From NCBI GenBank assembly GCA_947625775.1, contig CANQPM010000006.1, positions 1 through 64,000 on the forward strand: a stretch of 64,000 bases of DNA, given 5' to 3'. This document shows positions 62,974-64,000 of this stretch, piece after piece. The DNA is from an uncultured Lachnospiraceae bacterium (GTDB taxonomy: Bacteria; Bacillota; Clostridia; Lachnospirales; Lachnospiraceae). Each line of letters opens with the position of its first letter. Positions within the stretch are counted from its first letter, which is position 1. Under the pieces are notes generated by a model. That model saw only the letters and a program-made list of their open reading frames with translations, made no database searches and had not been told where the DNA came from. A program made the translations under genes and the position numbers.

Positions 62974-63923
62974 TGGTATATGATTGTTTTCAGTTCTTTA
63001 ATGAGCTGGATATACTGAAAATACGATTAAATGTATTAAATGACGTTGTTGACAGGTTTGTGATAAGCGAGGCGACAGAAACATTTTCGGGCATAAAAAA
63101 GCCGCTTTATTATGAAGAAAACAAGGAAATGTTTGCTGAATTTGCGGACAAGATTATACATGTGGTTGTGGAGGACACGCCTGAGGGCGGCACGCATGAG
63201 CGGGACACCTTCCAGAAAAATGCCGTGACGAGAGGGCTTGCAGGCTGTACTGATGATGACGTGATAATTTTCAGCGATTTGGACGAGATACCTAATCCTG
63301 AAAAAATCCGTGAAATTTTGGGGAATTTTCGGGAGGACAGGATTTACCACTTTGCACAGAGGCTTTTTTACTGTTACTTAAATATGGAGGAGGTTTCAGG
63401 GAATCTCTTGTCCTATGCGGGAGAGTTTGAGGGCGTGGAGCGTAAAAAATGGATAGGCACAAAGATGTTAAGCTATAAGCTTTTGCGTGAGCAGAATCTG
63501 CTTTTAGGCGAGCTGCGTTTTCCTGAGCGCAAGGAGATTGGCATACGCGTGGACGATGGAGGCTGGCATTTTGGCTATATGGGCGGACACGGCGAGAAGG
63601 ATATACGCAAGCGCGTGCAGGAAAAGGTAGTTTCCGCGGCGCATCAGGAGTATAATTCGCGTCATGTGATGTCGCAGGTTACAGACCAGATTAAAGACGG
63701 CAAGGACATATTCGGCAGAAACGCGCAGTTTGTAAGATGCGAGATAGATGAAACATTTCCGAAATATATAAGAGAACACCAAGAGGAGCTGGATTTTCTT
63801 ATAATGCATGAGGAAAGCGCGGCAGTAAAGGGAATGCGGCAGGTAAAAAGAACAATAAAAAACACTTGTTACGAAATGGCTGTGGCAGTTAAACGCATGA
63901 TTTTAAAGACGATAAGAAAATGA
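62973..63923 (+). CDS. GT17 family glycosyltransferase
   Basis: A 316-residue protein that opens MVYDCFQFFNELDILKIRL, the usual start of bacterial GT17-type enzymes, with FVISEATETFSG near 29-40, THERDTFQKNAV near 74-85, IFSDLDEIPNPEKI near 99-112 (metal-binding DLDE) and a WHFGYMGG stretch near 198-205. The eukaryotic members add beta-1,4-GlcNAc to mannose; bacterial specificity is unknown. Starts within the stop of membrane copy 2 (TAATG). Confidence 0.78.
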   Translation: MVYDCFQFFNELDILKIRLNVLNDVVDRFVISEATETFSGIKKPLYYEENKEMFAEFADKIIHVVVEDTPEGGTHERDTFQKNAVTRGLAGCTDDDVIIFSDLDEIPNPEKIREILGNFREDRIYHFAQRLFYCYLNMEEVSGNLLSYAGEFEGVERKKWIGTKMLSYKLLREQNLLLGELRFPERKEIGIRVDDGGWHFGYMGGHGEKDIRKRVQEKVVSAAHQEYNSRHVMSQVTDQIKDGKDIFGRNAQFVRCEIDETFPKYIREHQEELDFLIMHEESAAVKGMRQVKRTIKNTCYEMAVAVKRMILKTIRK

Positions 63924-63943
63924 GAAGGACAACGTAAAACATT

Positions 63944-64000
63944 ATGGAAACAAAAAAGCCAGTCAAGGTATCAGTCTGCGTGCCGTCATATAACAATGCC
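63944..64000 (+). CDS. glycosyltransferase family 2, 5' end only
   Basis: The window ends 19 codons into this gene. VSVCVPSYNNA at residues 9-19 is the standard opening of a GT-A family 2 enzyme. It begins 20 nt after the GT17 stop with a weak ribosome site (AAGGA), so the cluster continues beyond the right edge. Confidence 0.7.
   Translation, partial: METKKPVKVSVCVPSYNNA

Larger units (their letters stand above)
58078..62984 (+). repeat. 2.45-kb tandem duplication
   Basis: Unit 1 spans 58078-60526 and unit 2 spans 60528-62984. Each holds the last 25 or so codons of the DUF5672 gene, a full PTPS-related membrane gene, and the first four codons (ATGGTATATGAT) of the GT17 gene. The true GT17 gene follows only unit 2, so the ancestral order was DUF5672, one membrane gene, GT17. 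Blocks of complete identity (for example 58340-58822 with 60795-61277) alternate with diverged blocks. A 5-nt insertion (TTCAT) in unit 2 near 60542 shifts the offset from 2450 to 2455. Confidence 0.9.

Noticed and set aside
1-64000. tRNA or rRNA genes
   Set aside because: No cloverleaf with a CCA-side stem or conserved rRNA stretch was noticed on reading either strand; nearly all space is taken by coding frames.

Overview
The window looks like a chromosomal segment from a Bacillota gut bacterium, most likely Lachnospiraceae. This rests on a TnpV-type transposon protein, a DUF6076-type protein, clear AGGAGG-type ribosome sites, and codon use rich in ATA (Ile) and AGG/AGA (Arg). The genus cannot be named from sequence alone. 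No rRNA, tRNA or CRISPR array was seen.

Positions 1-2000 are mobile-element remains: a TnpV gene, a long inverted repeat (480-561), a compact locus shaped like a type I toxin-antitoxin (637-1015), and a frameshifted DUF6076-type gene on the minus strand. A well-formed promoter at 2044-2072 then begins a run of about 62 kb in which every gene lies on the plus strand, usually with 4-nt overlaps or short gaps. Nearly all of it builds or modifies surface glycans.

Region A (2115-9152): a GT52/sialyltransferase-like enzyme, a PglK-like ABC flippase, a GT2, and an MBOAT O-acyltransferase with its SGNH-like partner. Region B (9361-17065): a pseudaminic acid pathway (pseB, pseC, pseF, pseI, pseG) with a GNAT, a sugar formyltransferase and a PIG-L deacetylase, which suggests a modified nonulosonic acid. 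Region C (17241-27692): an acyltransferase-3/GT-C fusion, a wecE (TDP-Fuc4N) aminotransferase, a GT-C-like protein, a second GNAT, a polyprenyl-phosphate GT2 and an O-antigen ligase/polymerase-like protein. Region D (27711-33961): a bacillosamine-type initiation set (PglF, PglE, PglC, PglA-like GT4). It has a free-standing ATP-grasp protein and no PglD, reminiscent of the ATP-grasp half of Neisseria PglB2. Region E (34006-46581): UDP-HexNAc 6-dehydrogenase and 4-epimerase (TviB/TviC type), a DUF2334 protein, four GT4s, a TupA-like amide ligase and two AsnB-like amidotransferases. Together these suggest an amidated or aminoacylated aminouronic acid polymer. A terminator follows at 46593-46620. 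Region F (46819-64000): GT-C enzymes, two GT11-type enzymes, GT2s, a second MBOAT/SGNH pair, a second PglK-like ABC flippase, a DUF5672 protein, two tandem PTPS-related (YfhO-like) membrane proteins from a 2.45-kb duplication, a GT17, and the start of a GT2 cut by the window end.

Read together: a sugar-phosphate is placed on undecaprenyl phosphate by PglC and extended by the GT4, GT2 and GT11 enzymes. The lipid-linked glycan is flipped by the ABC exporters, decorated outside the cytoplasm by GT-C and MBOAT/SGNH enzymes, and possibly joined or polymerised by the ligase-like protein. Non-coding structures of note are three copies of a roughly 100-nt palindromic element, two of them with apparently compensatory arm changes, and a 21/22-nt tandem array that starts inside the last copy.
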